From Polaribacter aquimarinus (lineage in GTDB: Bacteria; Bacteroidota; Bacteroidia; Flavobacteriales; Flavobacteriaceae): DNA of 64,000 nt. Under the pieces are notes generated by a model. That model saw only the letters and a program-made list of their open reading frames with translations. It did no database searches and had not been told where the DNA came from. Position 1 is the stretch's first letter; the number at the start of each line of letters is the position of its first letter. The position numbers and the translations under genes were made by a program. The DNA is taken from contig NZ_QFFG01000002.1 in the NCBI RefSeq assembly GCF_003129485.1, forward strand, positions 732,395 through 796,394, read 5' to 3'. Below, piece by piece: positions 1 to 9,437 of the stretch.

Positions 1-611
1 ATAAAGTATTTTCCTTTTCTTAGGTTGGTAAAATTGAAAAGTGTAGTGTCTGATGTATTTGTTACATAGTTTGGTTTCTTCTTATATATAATAGAATCGT
101 TATAATTACTATCTATTCTGTATAACAACACATTTACATTTCTTGGAGTTTCTTTATTGTAAGCATCTTTAATACTTCCTTTAGTTTCAAGAGAATCTAT
201 ATAAGTCCCAGTTGAAAATACATATTTAAAGCCTTCAAGAGTATTACTTTCATTATTATCTTCAACAGCATTACCAAAATTAAAAATATAAGTGGTATTT
301 TTTTTTAGTGTATCTAAAATCTCGATATTTAAAAATTTACTAGCAGATCCCTGAGGAGAAATTACAAGTGGGTTTTTTAGAGGAGGAGATACAATTAATT
401 GTTTGTTTAGATCTTTTAATTTAATAAATTCATTAAAATAAAGTTTTATTTCTTTTTTATCAAAATTGATAGATTCATATGGAGGTTTAGAGGTAACAAA
501 AAGAGGAGCTTCTTCATCTTTTGGTCCTCCTTCTGGTCTTCCAGTTCTTGCGCAATTGGAAAATACTACAATAATAACGCTTAAAAAAAGAAATCTAAAA
601 AATGGTTTCAC
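1..611 (-). CDS. Ig-like domain lipoprotein, C-terminus beyond window
   Basis: Partial gene: the frame stays open to the window edge, giving about 203 N-terminal residues. Translation begins at a GTG (609-611); the frame upstream reaches a stop without an ATG. A hydrophobic segment ends in a lipobox (FSNC, Cys about residue 20), so the product is probably an envelope lipoprotein. The mature part starts with a Gly/Pro-rich stretch (RPEGGPKDEEAP), then features shared by the flavobacterial Ig-like (SbsA-type) lipoproteins: YFNEFIKLKDL, LIVSPPLKNP, NTTYIFNFG and YVFSTGTYIDS. The molecular role of this family is unknown. The next gene, comF-like, is on the same strand 56 bases upstream. Confidence 0.85.
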   Translation of the reverse strand, partial: MKPFFRFLFLSVIIVVFSNCARTGRPEGGPKDEEAPLFVTSKPPYESINFDKKEIKLYFNEFIKLKDLNKQLIVSPPLKNPLVISPQGSASKFLNIEILDTLKKNTTYIFNFGNAVEDNNESNTLEGFKYVFSTGTYIDSLETKGSIKDAYNKETPRNVNVLLYRIDSNYNDSIIYKKKPNYVTNTSDTTLFNFTNLRKGKYF

Positions 612-667
612 AAAAAGTAAATTTTCTACAAATTAACAATATATTTTTGATTTAAAAATCATAAATT

Positions 668-1354
668 TTACTCGGTGTAGGCCATAGTTAAAATACTAAT
701 TTTTATTCCTTTGCTTTTTTGTAATTCTTTGATACAGGCTTCTAATGTTGCACCTGTGGTAACTACATCATCGATTAACAGTATGTTTTTGTAAGCTAAA
801 GTTTTCGTGTTTTTTAATAAAAACTTAGTTTCATTATTATTAAAACGTTCAAATCTAGATTTAAAGGTTTGTGTTTTAGAAGTAGATATTCTTATTAAAA
901 CATCTTGTACAAAAGGTTTATTTAAATAATAACTTAATCGGTAACCGTATTTAGAAACTTGATTATAACCTCTTTTTTTTAATTTTATGGGATGAAGAGG
1001 AACAGGAATGATAATATCTATATGGTTAAACTCTTTAGTTTCTTTTAAAATCTCTCCTTGCCAATCTCCAAAGAAAACCCCTACTTTTTCATTTTCTTTA
1101 TATTTAAGTTGATGAATTAACTTTTGTGTAATTCCCTCTTTTCTAAAGTAAAATAAGGAATTTGCTTTATCAATAGATACTCTTCCATCAAAAATTCTTT
1201 TTACTTTATTGTTTTCGAAATCAATAAAGTTAGTTAGAGGTAAGTCATGTCTGCAAAATGTACACAGAAAATCTTCGTTTTGTAATAAATTTGTATCACA
1301 ATTTATGCAGAGTTCAGGATAAAATATCTTAAAAAGGTTTTTAAAAATTTTCAT
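668..1354 (-). CDS. comF: ComF family phosphoribosyltransferase-like protein
   Basis: 228 residues. The N-terminus carries a four-cysteine zinc-ribbon-like motif (CINC about residue 16, CTFC about residue 31). The C-terminal half has the PRPP-binding signature of type I phosphoribosyltransferases, ILLIDDVVTTGAT. This architecture and length fit the ComF/GntX family. In naturally competent bacteria ComF helps import single-stranded DNA; in Bacteroidota the role is not established and a nucleotide-salvage role is possible. It is divergent from glycyl-tRNA synthetase. The family call is firm, the function is not. Confidence 0.9.
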   Translation of the reverse strand: MKIFKNLFKIFYPELCINCDTNLLQNEDFLCTFCRHDLPLTNFIDFENNKVKRIFDGRVSIDKANSLFYFRKEGITQKLIHQLKYKENEKVGVFFGDWQGEILKETKEFNHIDIIIPVPLHPIKLKKRGYNQVSKYGYRLSYYLNKPFVQDVLIRISTSKTQTFKSRFERFNNNETKFLLKNTKTLAYKNILLIDDVVTTGATLEACIKELQKSKGIKISILTMAYTE

Positions 1355-1443
1355 ATTTTTCTTAGCAATTCTGATTAAAGATAAGTAAAAATATAAATAT
1401 CCAAGAATTAGAAATCAATCGATAAACTTGATTCATTTTTTTA

Positions 1444-1473
1444 TTGAAAAATTTATGCAAACGTTTATCTTTG
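1444..1473 (+). promoter_or_regulatory. Promoter of glycyl-tRNA synthetase gene
   Basis: TTG at 1444-1446 and TATCTTTG at 1466-1473 are spaced 19 bases apart, matching the Bacteroidota consensus TTTG-N17-23-TAnnTTTG. Transcription would begin within a few bases of the ATG at 1482, so the leader is very short. This decides the start of the gene. Confidence 0.7.
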
Positions 1474-1481
1474 CGCTCATT

Positions 1482-3023
1482 ATGGCAAAACAAGAAGATC
1501 AGTTTAAAAAAGTGTTATCGCACGCAAAAGAGTATGGTTATGTATTTCAGTCTTCTGAAATTTATGATGGTTTAAGTGCGGTTTATGATTATGCTCAAAA
1601 CGGAGTTGAGTTAAAGAAAAATATTAGAGAGTATTGGTGGAAAGCAATGGTGCAAATGCATGAAAATATTGTAGGTATAGATGCTGCAATTTTAATGCAT
1701 CCAACCACTTGGAAAGCATCTGGTCACGTAGATGCTTTTAATGATCCATTAATTGATAATAAAGATTCAAAGAAGCGTTATAGAGCAGATGTTTTAATTG
1801 AAGATTATTGTGCCAAAATAGAAGGTAAAATAAATAAAGAAGTTACAAAAGCAGCAAAACGTTTTGGAGATGCTTTTAATAAAGAGGAATTCCTTTCTAC
1901 AAACGGTAGAGTTTCAGGTTACCAAGAAAAAATCAATACAATTTTAGCGAGAATGGGTAAATCTTTAGAGAATGAAGATTTAGCAGATGTTAAATTGTTA
2001 ATAGAAGAATTAGAGATTGCAGATCCTTTAACAGGTTCTAAAAACTGGACAGAAGTAAAGCAATTTAATCTAATGTTTGGAACTCAAATTGGTGCTTCTG
2101 CAGAAAGTTCTACTCAGGTTTATTTAAGACCAGAAACTGCCCAAGGTATTTTTGTAAACTTTTTAAATGTTCAGAAAACTGGACGTATGAAAATTCCCTT
2201 CGGAATTGCACAAACAGGTAAAGCCTTTAGAAATGAAATTGTTGCAAGACAATTTATTTTTAGAATGCGTGAGTTTGAGCAAATGGAAATGCAGTTTTTT
2301 GTAAAACCAGGAACTCAAAAAGAGTGGTATGAAGCATGGAAAGAAACGCGTTTAAAATGGCACCTTTCTTTAGGAATGGGAGAAGAAAATTATCGTTTTC
2401 ATGACCATGATAAATTAGCACACTATGCAGATGCAGCAGCAGATATTGAGTTTAATTTTCCTTTCGGATTTAAAGAATTAGAAGGAATTCACTCAAGAAC
2501 AGACTTCGATTTAAAAGCACATGAAGAATATTCTGGTAAGAAATTACAATATTTCGATCATGAAGAAAATAAAAGTTACGTGCCATATGTGGTAGAAACT
2601 TCTATTGGTTTAGACAGAATGTTTTTGGCTGTTTTCTCAAATTCTTTACAAGAAGAAACTTTAGATAATGGAACTACAAGAACAGTTTTAAAATTACCAG
2701 CAGTATTAGCACCTTTTAAAGCAGCAGTTTTACCTTTGGTTAAAAAAGATGGTTTGCCAGAAGTTGCCCGTAAAATTATGGACGATTTAAAATGGGATTT
2801 CAACGTTTTTTATGATGAAAAGGATGCAGTTGGTAAACGTTATAGAAGACAAGATGCAGCAGGAACTCCATTTTGTATTACAGTAGATCATAACACTTTA
2901 GAAGATAATTGTGTAACAATTAGACATAGAGATACTATGGAGCAAAAAAGAGTTGCAATTGCTGATTTAAGAGAAATTATTAAAGCTGAGGTAGCTATAA
3001 AAACTTGGTTACAGAAAATGTAA
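1482..3023 (+). CDS. glyQS: Glycine--tRNA ligase (alpha2, class II)
   Basis: 513 residues; charges tRNA-Gly with glycine in the cytoplasm. It is the single-chain dimeric type rather than the alpha2beta2 type. Visible features are the N-terminal class II core (KEYGYVFQSSEIYDGL, AILMHPTTWKASGH), motif 2 (GKAFRNEI near FRMREFEQMEMQFF), motif 3 (ETSIGLDRMFLAV) and a C-terminal anticodon-binding domain (LPAVLAPFKAAVLPL onward). An ATG at 1428 in the same frame would place the promoter at 1444-1473 inside the coding region, so the ATG at 1482 (MAKQEDQF) is preferred. A hairpin terminator follows. Confidence 0.97.
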   Translation: MAKQEDQFKKVLSHAKEYGYVFQSSEIYDGLSAVYDYAQNGVELKKNIREYWWKAMVQMHENIVGIDAAILMHPTTWKASGHVDAFNDPLIDNKDSKKRYRADVLIEDYCAKIEGKINKEVTKAAKRFGDAFNKEEFLSTNGRVSGYQEKINTILARMGKSLENEDLADVKLLIEELEIADPLTGSKNWTEVKQFNLMFGTQIGASAESSTQVYLRPETAQGIFVNFLNVQKTGRMKIPFGIAQTGKAFRNEIVARQFIFRMREFEQMEMQFFVKPGTQKEWYEAWKETRLKWHLSLGMGEENYRFHDHDKLAHYADAAADIEFNFPFGFKELEGIHSRTDFDLKAHEEYSGKKLQYFDHEENKSYVPYVVETSIGLDRMFLAVFSNSLQEETLDNGTTRTVLKLPAVLAPFKAAVLPLVKKDGLPEVARKIMDDLKWDFNVFYDEKDAVGKRYRRQDAAGTPFCITVDHNTLEDNCVTIRHRDTMEQKRVAIADLREIIKAEVAIKTWLQKM

Positions 3024-3043
3024 TTTTTACAGCATTATTAAAC

Positions 3044-3082
3044 AAAAAAATCCGTTAGAATTTATTTCTAACGGATTTTTTA
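3044..3082. terminator. Bidirectional hairpin terminator
   Basis: TCCGTTAGAA (3051-3060) and TTCTAACGGA (3066-3075) form a perfect 10-bp stem with a 5-base loop, extended by A-rich and T-rich flanks on both sides. It sits between convergent genes (glycyl-tRNA synthetase and the small barrel protein) and could serve both. Confidence 0.9.
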
Positions 3083-3101
3083 TTTTTGCGTAAAGTTTAT
3101 T

Positions 3102-3599
3102 TTAAAATCTCCATCCAACATTTAAACCTAATCTAGGTACTAAAATAGGAGAATCTGTTCCAAATAAATTTCTTCCTACCCCTCCATAAATATCAATAAC
3201 TAAGCCACCATCAGAAACATATTTAGTTCCAATAGCGATACCTAAGGCGCCATCAGTATATTTTTTATTGAAGTTCCCAGAATTTTTTACAGATTCTGAT
3301 TTTCCAGCATTGATTCCTATAAAACCTTCTCCAAAAAAGTTCCACTTGTAATCGGATGTAAAATAATGACGATAATAAGGTGTTATCATAATGTTTTCAT
3401 TGTATCGAAATGAAACATCTTGTTTTGCTAAATTAAAAAGGGCAGATAAACCAAAAGAAGATTCATCAGAAAGGTAACTTTCATAAGAAAACTCTAAACT
3501 TCTTATTACCAAAGCATCTCCAATATCTAATTTTATTTCTTGTTGGGAATAACTTAGAGAGCTTATTAAAAGTCCAAAAGCCAAAAGTATTTTTTTCAT
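3102..3599 (-). CDS. Small outer-membrane beta-barrel protein
   Basis: 165 residues with a signal peptide (MKKILLAFGLLISSLSYSQ). The rest alternates hydrophobic and polar residues and ends in an aromatic (GLNVGWRF), as expected of an 8-stranded outer-membrane barrel of the DUF3575 kind. It shares layout and motifs with the next gene (3675-4208): SFEYS/VSYEK, DESSFG/EESSLG, TPYYRHYF/TPYYRRYF, GGVGRNLFG/LGVGRNLIK and a WRF/YRF end. The two are tandem paralogues. Function unknown. Confidence 0.8.
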   Translation of the reverse strand: MKKILLAFGLLISSLSYSQQEIKLDIGDALVIRSLEFSYESYLSDESSFGLSALFNLAKQDVSFRYNENIMITPYYRHYFTSDYKWNFFGEGFIGINAGKSESVKNSGNFNKKYTDGALGIAIGTKYVSDGGLVIDIYGGVGRNLFGTDSPILVPRLGLNVGWRF

Positions 3600-3634
3600 A
3601 ATATTATTTTTTATTGATAACGTATACCTTTACA

Positions 3635-3642
3635 CAAAATTA
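3635..3642 (-). promoter_or_regulatory. Probable -7 element of small barrel gene 3102-3599
   Basis: On the minus strand this reads TAATTTTG, a match to TAnnTTTG, about 36 bases before the ATG at 3599. No clear -33 element was seen. Confidence 0.45.
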
Positions 3643-3674
3643 TTTGATAAAAATAGTGATTTTTTGAGGCTTCA

Positions 3675-4208
3675 TCAAAACCTATATCCAACAGAAATTG
3701 CAATTCTACCAAATGGTTCATCATAATCAGATTTTATCAAATTTCTTCCAACTCCTAAAAGTAATTCTGTTGTAAACCCTTTTTTAGAAACGAATTTACC
3801 TCCAACAGAAACCCCCAAAGCAAAACCAGTTTCGAAAGATTCATTTTTAGAATTAAAAAGAAAATCACTATCTCTTCTAGAGAATAAAGCACCAAAACCT
3901 TCAACAAAAAAACCTCTAGCAAATTTACCAGAAAAATAGCGTCGATAATAAGGTGTCAGAGCAAAGTTTAAATCTGTCTCAGCGGTGTCTGTATTTAAAG
4001 TGGCAGATACTCCTAAAGAAGATTCTTCATCAATTAATTTTTCGTAAGATACATCTAGCCATTTTGCAGCAAGTAAAGTAAGTGCATTAATTTTAACCTC
4101 ATGTTTTTTGTTAATATCTTGTAGAGGTTTTCCTTCCTTTTCTTGAGCGTAAATACATGAACTAATAAATATCAAAATTAAAAATGCTGTTTTTTTCATT
4201 TTTTTCAT
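3675..4208 (-). CDS. Small outer-membrane beta-barrel protein, paralogue
   Basis: About 177 residues. A signal peptide (KKTAFLILIFISSCIYAQ) is followed by a barrel-like chain ending in VGYRF. It is a tandem paralogue of the protein at 3102-3599. The Cys in ISSCIYAQ lies inside the signal sequence, before the likely SPase I site, and is probably not a lipobox. Two ATGs are possible (4208 and 4199); a longer in-frame start at 4247 lies upstream of the TAGGTTTG promoter element at 4229-4236 and was rejected. Function unknown. Confidence 0.78.
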   Translation of the reverse strand: MKKMKKTAFLILIFISSCIYAQEKEGKPLQDINKKHEVKINALTLLAAKWLDVSYEKLIDEESSLGVSATLNTDTAETDLNFALTPYYRRYFSGKFARGFFVEGFGALFSRRDSDFLFNSKNESFETGFALGVSVGGKFVSKKGFTTELLLGVGRNLIKSDYDEPFGRIAISVGYRF

Positions 4209-4228
4209 TTTTTTTTGAGTTGTTGATA

Positions 4229-4236
4229 CAAACCTA
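4229..4236 (-). promoter_or_regulatory. Probable -7 promoter element of barrel paralogue
   Basis: Minus-strand TAGGTTTG fits TAnnTTTG. It lies 21 bases before the ATG at 4208 and explains why translation cannot begin at 4247. Confidence 0.5.
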
Positions 4237-4256
4237 TCAAAAAACAAGCCAATAAA

Positions 4257-7200
4257 CTAAAAAATAGCTTTTAATTGCACGCTTCCTGTATGAATTGTTT
4301 TTGAATTTTCACTTTTTCTCCCCAGATAACTTAAATTCAAATTCAAAAAATTGCTTAATTTTTGATTGAAAAGAACGTTCCAAGTGTAGTTTTTACCCGA
4401 TTGCAACCCTTCTAACATTTGATATGCAACAGGAGAATTTGTGTTTCCATTAAAATCATTTAAAAATACATTTGCATTAGCAGAAATTTGATTTTTATTT
4501 TTACTGATATAAAAATATTCTACTCCAAATTTTTGTTGACTCAATGTTTCAAAATCTTGCAACTTATTTTTTTTGTTTTTTAAGTGATAAAAGGCTGTAA
4601 AGCGATTGTTTTGATTGTATAAGAAACTTATTTTTGGTTGTATTTCATTTGTTTTTATAAGATAGTTTCTATTATTAAAATTTTCAGTTTGTAAATCGTT
4701 TTCAGATACTTTTCCAATCAACTCAAATAACCAAAAGGTTTTAAATTTGTGCGCAAAATCTATTTGATGTAATTGCAGGTTATTCTCTTGATTACCAATT
4801 AAAAATTGTTGTTTATTTCTGTTTTTTCCATAAGTGTATGTTACACTGTAATCTTGAAGACCTCTATTAAAATATAGGCTATTTCTTAGATTAAAATTAA
4901 GTCCAATTAATTTGTTTTCATCAAAATTAAAAGGATTAAAATTAAAACTATTTCCAATTCTTTTTTGTTCGTTTTCTACACTCAAAAAACTCTGATTGTA
5001 AAACTTAGAAAGTATTTTATGAATTCCTTTTTTATATGTCCAAACTCTTGGGTTTAAGGTTAATGATTGAGTAAATTTGGCTCTTTGGGTAGCAATAAAA
5101 CGCAAATTAGGTTTTGGTAAACGTAAATACGATGCCTGGTCTTGAAATTCTGCAATTTCGAACTCATCAAAATCTTGAATTCCATTATTGTTGTAATCAA
5201 TCCATGTATAGTATCCTAAACCGGGTTCTGTTTTTACATAAATATATTCTTGTTGAGCAACATTTCCAGAAGAAGTTTCATAAACAGTATTTATGTTTAT
5301 AAAATTTTTAAATAGTTTTTGGTTGAAAACTACCTTGGAATTTAAAGTTTTTTCATCTTCAGAAAATTGATTTTCTGTCAATCTATAATTAGCATAAAGA
5401 CTCAGGTTCGTTTTTTTATTTTGAATCAATTTACTATTCAAATAGAGCGTTTTACGATTGTTGATTTCGGTAAAAGCATTCGATTTTATACTATCGTTAT
5501 TTCTATAATTGAAACCGAGTTTTGCAAAAACTTTGGTGGTATCTCCAATACCAAAATACCCTTCATATTCTTTAAATCGATGACTTGTATTGATAAATTC
5601 TTTAGTGTTGATGTTTTGCCTGCTATTAGTTTCAAAATTGATAAATGCCCCCAACCATTTTTTATTGAAATCATGCTCAGCTTTTGCCTTGGCAATAAAA
5701 AAGGAATTGTCTTCTGAAGTAGAAGTATTCTCTAAAAAACTTCCATTTAGATAAAATGTGGTTTTTTTTAGGATCATTTTAGATTGAAATTCGTGTTTAT
5801 TCCCATTGAATGTGTTGGGATAATTTAAATGATTGAATCTGTATAAAACAAAATCGTTTTTTTTACTTTGTAAAGATATTTCTGATTGAAAATAATTTTT
5901 TGTGGCATTATTTGTTAAAATATTCCAATCTCTGTTAAATTCTACAGTTTCCCAACCTTGTTCTGTATTAAAGTTATTTTGTACAAACTCGTGAGAAATG
6001 GTACTTTTTAATTGCCATTTTTTATCTATCAAAATTTGTTGCCAATCTACTTTAATAGCAGGTGCAACATTATTAGCATCATCTTTAACAGAAAATAAAT
6101 TGGCATCATTGTTACTAACAGCAACTTCTAAATTAATTTTGGTTTTTTTTTGAGAATCATAATTCGTTTTAAAAACAAAAGCTTGGTATTTATTTGGAGC
6201 AGTTAAACGAATTATTGGATTGTAACTTCCTTGATTTACACCAGCATAGACAAAAATATTACCTACAGCTGTACTTCTGTCTAAATTATAATCACCTCTA
6301 TTTTGGCCAACATTGGTAAAAGTTACAAAGTATAATTCATCATTTGGGTTTTGAGAATATTCAAAAGTTTCAAATACTCCATTAATCACTTTTTTATATA
6401 AAACTTTGTTTTCATCAAAAGCATCTACAAAAGCACTCGGTGTCACCATTGCATCAGTATTGTCACCAGCATCAGCTAAAATTTGTTTTTGAGCATCTGT
6501 TAAACTTTGTTGAATTGGTTGGTTTTTAGCATCGTTTTCACTGTAAAAATACCCACTAATATTCCATTTATTACTTTTATATTCGACTTCTTCGTAAGTT
6601 AAAAATCGAGTGTAGTTTCTATCTGCATATTGAAAATCAATCGCAATTCTCATATCATTTGTAATAGGAAAAGTTGTATTAAATGTAATTTCTGCTAAAT
6701 TATAATTTATGGTATAATCTTTATCTTCTCCTTCTTCTATTGGAACCCCATTTATAAATACAACTTCGCTACCTTCTATAATTAAAATTGCAGGTTCATT
6801 ATTAACTCCAAAAATTTTATATGGACCTTGATTTCCTTCTTTACCATTAACATAGTAAGTATTAAATTTACCACGAACAACAGCTCCAGAAGCAGCCACT
6901 TTTAAATTTTTATTAACGTTGGCCTCAACTCGTAAGCCAGCAATTTGTTTGCCTATTGGCATAAAATAACTTTCTTCATTTTTAAGTGATATATCACCAG
7001 CTCTTACCCGCCAGTTGTCTGTAAACATTTCTACATAAACACGATCAAAATCGCTTAAGTTTTGAGAATATCCATTTTGTTGAATAGGAATATTAGTGTC
7101 AAAAATATTAGCTTTTAGTGTTACATTTTTTGATAGTTTTCCTGAGATTTCTAAATCTAAAGACGAGTTGGTAACAGCATTTTGATTGTTTCCCGAAGTA

Positions 7201-7634
7201 AGTCCTCTTGTAATAAAACCACGAGTTTGTAAACCTTCAAATAATTTTATATCAGCAGTTTTTTTATTGGTAGTTAAACTATACAATTTACCGGTATTGG
7301 TTTCGTTAGGGAGTATCAATTTTTCATCAAAAGGTGTATATACTTTGGTAATAAAATCAGGAAGTCTAAAATATTCAACTGTAATTTCTTTATGTTTTTT
7401 AGCACTGAGGATTAATACCGCATTGCTAAAATCAATTGTATAAGATGTATTGGGTATTATTTGTAAAGAGGCATCAAAAACTTTAAATATCTTAGGATTT
7501 AATGCTACGGAATCTAATAGAATGGTATCTTTTTTAACCAAGATTTTTTTAACCTTAAAATCTTTAGATTTGGTTTGAGATTGAATTGAAAATCCAACAA
7601 TCAAAAAGAGAAAAAAAAGATATTTTTTTAACAT
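4257..7634 (-). CDS. Large outer-membrane beta-barrel protein, unknown function
   Basis: 1125 residues. A signal peptide (LFFLFLIVGFSIQSQ) leads into an N-terminal region with Ig/carboxypeptidase-regulatory-like strands (VEYFRLPDFITKVYTPFDE). The motif TRGFITRGLTSGNNQN is followed by long barrel-like repeats (RVYVEMFTDNWRVRAGDISL). An internal segment (TYYVNGKEGNQGPYKIFG, IIEGSEVVFINGVPIEEG) recalls the SprA-like surface proteins of Bacteroidota, but the protein is less than half SprA's size. An EF-hand-like DYNNNGIQDFDEFE lies near residue 835. The chain ends in VQLKAIF, as outer-membrane barrels do. The barrel location is well supported; the role is not known. Long open frames on the opposite strand here are shadows. 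Confidence 0.75.
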   Translation of the reverse strand: MLKKYLFFLFLIVGFSIQSQTKSKDFKVKKILVKKDTILLDSVALNPKIFKVFDASLQIIPNTSYTIDFSNAVLILSAKKHKEITVEYFRLPDFITKVYTPFDEKLILPNETNTGKLYSLTTNKKTADIKLFEGLQTRGFITRGLTSGNNQNAVTNSSLDLEISGKLSKNVTLKANIFDTNIPIQQNGYSQNLSDFDRVYVEMFTDNWRVRAGDISLKNEESYFMPIGKQIAGLRVEANVNKNLKVAASGAVVRGKFNTYYVNGKEGNQGPYKIFGVNNEPAILIIEGSEVVFINGVPIEEGEDKDYTINYNLAEITFNTTFPITNDMRIAIDFQYADRNYTRFLTYEEVEYKSNKWNISGYFYSENDAKNQPIQQSLTDAQKQILADAGDNTDAMVTPSAFVDAFDENKVLYKKVINGVFETFEYSQNPNDELYFVTFTNVGQNRGDYNLDRSTAVGNIFVYAGVNQGSYNPIIRLTAPNKYQAFVFKTNYDSQKKTKINLEVAVSNNDANLFSVKDDANNVAPAIKVDWQQILIDKKWQLKSTISHEFVQNNFNTEQGWETVEFNRDWNILTNNATKNYFQSEISLQSKKNDFVLYRFNHLNYPNTFNGNKHEFQSKMILKKTTFYLNGSFLENTSTSEDNSFFIAKAKAEHDFNKKWLGAFINFETNSRQNINTKEFINTSHRFKEYEGYFGIGDTTKVFAKLGFNYRNNDSIKSNAFTEINNRKTLYLNSKLIQNKKTNLSLYANYRLTENQFSEDEKTLNSKVVFNQKLFKNFININTVYETSSGNVAQQEYIYVKTEPGLGYYTWIDYNNNGIQDFDEFEIAEFQDQASYLRLPKPNLRFIATQRAKFTQSLTLNPRVWTYKKGIHKILSKFYNQSFLSVENEQKRIGNSFNFNPFNFDENKLIGLNFNLRNSLYFNRGLQDYSVTYTYGKNRNKQQFLIGNQENNLQLHQIDFAHKFKTFWLFELIGKVSENDLQTENFNNRNYLIKTNEIQPKISFLYNQNNRFTAFYHLKNKKNKLQDFETLSQQKFGVEYFYISKNKNQISANANVFLNDFNGNTNSPVAYQMLEGLQSGKNYTWNVLFNQKLSNFLNLNLSYLGRKSENSKTIHTGSVQLKAIF

Positions 7635-7696
7635 TGATAAACTATACGTAACTAACGTAAAAATAACTTTTTTAATCTATGAATGATGGTTAAAAT

Positions 7697-8188
7697 TTAG
7701 AAAAGCGATTGTTGTTTTACAGGATTTTCGTGAGCCAATAACCATTTTTTACGCCAAATTCCGCCTGCATAACCTGTTAATGAACCGTCAGATCCAATAA
7801 CTCTATGGCAAGGAACAATTATCCAAATTGGATTTTTACCATTAGCAGAAGCTACAGCTCTTATAGCTTTTACATCACCTAAAGCTTTACTTTGTTGTAA
7901 ATAGGTTCTTGTTTTTCCGTAAGGAATATTTAATAAGGCTTCCCAAACTTTTTTTTGAAAGGGGGTTCCTTTAGGATTTAATGTTAAATCAAAACTTCTT
8001 CTTTTACCAATAAAATATTCTTCTAATTGATTAACACAATCTTGCAAACAGCCTGGTGTTTTTTGATATAGAATTGAATTTGCTATAGCATCATTATTTA
8101 GAACAGAAACCGATTGAATTCCATTTTCGTCACCAACGATTTCTGCAATTCCTAAAGGTGTTTGGTGGTATGTAGTTTTTGTAGTCAA
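7697..8188 (-). CDS. ogt: Methylated-DNA--protein-cysteine methyltransferase
   Basis: 163 residues. The enzyme removes alkyl groups from O6-alkylguanine by irreversible transfer to its own cysteine. The active-site motif PCHRVIGSDGSLTGYAGG is complete, preceded by the helix-turn-helix DNA-binding part (GTPFQKKVWEALLNIPYG and the ARG-like AVASANGKNP). Length is normal for the single-domain form without an Ada domain. It stands alone, with about 200 bases of non-coding DNA before the next gene. Confidence 0.95.
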   Translation of the reverse strand: MTTKTTYHQTPLGIAEIVGDENGIQSVSVLNNDAIANSILYQKTPGCLQDCVNQLEEYFIGKRRSFDLTLNPKGTPFQKKVWEALLNIPYGKTRTYLQQSKALGDVKAIRAVASANGKNPIWIIVPCHRVIGSDGSLTGYAGGIWRKKWLLAHENPVKQQSLF

Positions 8189-8386
8189 TAGTTTTTATTT
8201 CTTTTATAAAAATATAACAAAATAATGTTTTGTAAAAAAAATAATTATAATCAATTTGTTTTTAATAGTTTGAAAATCAGTTAAATAAAAATTATTTTAC
8301 AATTATTTTAAATTTTAGGTAGGGTAAATTCAAAATAAATACCTCAATATACAAACGAACGAATTATAAATTTAAAATCAATAATT

Positions 8387-9328
8387 ATGAAAAAATCAAT
8401 TTTTAAAATCGGAATGTTAGCTGTATTAGTATCATTTGCATCTTGTTCAGAACAAGCAGAAAGTTTACCAGATGATACACAAACAAGAAACACAAAAGTG
8501 TCTATTACAGATGCACCAATTGATAATGCCGAAGTAAGTGGAGCTTTTGTTACAATTACAGATGTTAAAGTAAATGGAGTCTCTGTTGAAGGATTTAATA
8601 CGACAACCATCGATTTAATGACTCTGCAAAATGGGAAAAAAGAAATATTAGGAGATTTAGACCTAAAAGTAGGATCTATGTCTGAGGTAAGTTTAGTTTT
8701 AGATTACGATTTTGATGAAGATGGAAATTCTCCTGGATCATTCATTAAAACAACAGATGGTGTAAAACATAAATTAGAGGCGAGTACAAAAGAAATTAAA
8801 ATTGCTGATAGAGTAGAAGTATTAGCTAGTAGCGCTAATGAAATTATCATTGATTTCGACTTAAGAAAAACAATAATTGCTTCTAATGATAACAACCATA
8901 AGTTTGATTTTGTAACTGATTTTGAGTTGTCTAATGGATTAAGATTGGTAAACAATGATGAAGCTGGTACAGTTTCTGGATCTGTATCAGATTCTAAAAA
9001 TACATCAGATAAAATTTTAGTCTTTGCATACAAGGTTGGTGCATATACAGAAGCTGAAACAAGAGGACAAGGAGCAAGTAATGTAAGATTTGCAAATGCA
9101 GAAACTAGTGCAGTTGTTTCTTCTAATTCAACTTATAGTCTAAGTTTCTTAAAAGAAGGTGATTATGAAATAAAGTTTGCTTCTTTTACTGATGAAGATC
9201 AAGACGGTGAATTAGAATTTAAGGGAATGTTAGATGTAGAAAGTACATTGGGTATAAATTTAAATAGTGTAAACGTATCTTCTAAAACAAACTTAAATTT
9301 ACTAGTAAATGTAAAAGGAGTAAAATAA
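8387..9328 (+). CDS. DUF4382 domain lipoprotein
   Basis: 313 residues. The signal peptide ends in a lipobox (SFASC, Cys about residue 20), so the protein is probably anchored in the envelope. Residues about 35-180 show the DUF4382 pattern: VSITDAPIDNAEVSGAFVTI, the TIDLMTLQNG segment and LGDLDLKVGSMSEVSLVLD. The second half is a carboxypeptidase-regulatory-like beta domain (GTVSGSVSDSKN, YEIKFASFTDEDQDGE). Its acidic DEDQDGE stretch could bind calcium. No enzymatic motif is seen. A strong hairpin terminator follows 22 bases after the stop. Confidence 0.85.
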   Translation: MKKSIFKIGMLAVLVSFASCSEQAESLPDDTQTRNTKVSITDAPIDNAEVSGAFVTITDVKVNGVSVEGFNTTTIDLMTLQNGKKEILGDLDLKVGSMSEVSLVLDYDFDEDGNSPGSFIKTTDGVKHKLEASTKEIKIADRVEVLASSANEIIIDFDLRKTIIASNDNNHKFDFVTDFELSNGLRLVNNDEAGTVSGSVSDSKNTSDKILVFAYKVGAYTEAETRGQGASNVRFANAETSAVVSSNSTYSLSFLKEGDYEIKFASFTDEDQDGELEFKGMLDVESTLGINLNSVNVSSKTNLNLLVNVKGVK

Positions 9329-9350
9329 AACAGTATAAATTATTTCGAGT

Positions 9351-9381
9351 AATAAAGTCCGATTTTTAATCGGACTTTATT
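9351..9381. terminator. Strong hairpin terminator
   Basis: AATAAAGTCCGATT (9351-9364) and AATCGGACTTTATT (9368-9381) are exact inverse complements, a 14-bp stem with a 3-base loop. It ends the DUF4382 gene and, being symmetric, may also serve the convergent gene at 9438. Confidence 0.9.
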
Positions 9382-9437
9382 TATGGTAAGAATAAAACAA
9401 AGAATTCTATGTGTAAATATGTAATTTCTAAGTTCAA

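Noticed and set aside
5367..5717. 116-residue frame on the plus strand inside the large barrel gene
   Set aside because: Opposite-strand shadow of the 1125-residue gene; composition is unlike a protein and no start signal is seen.
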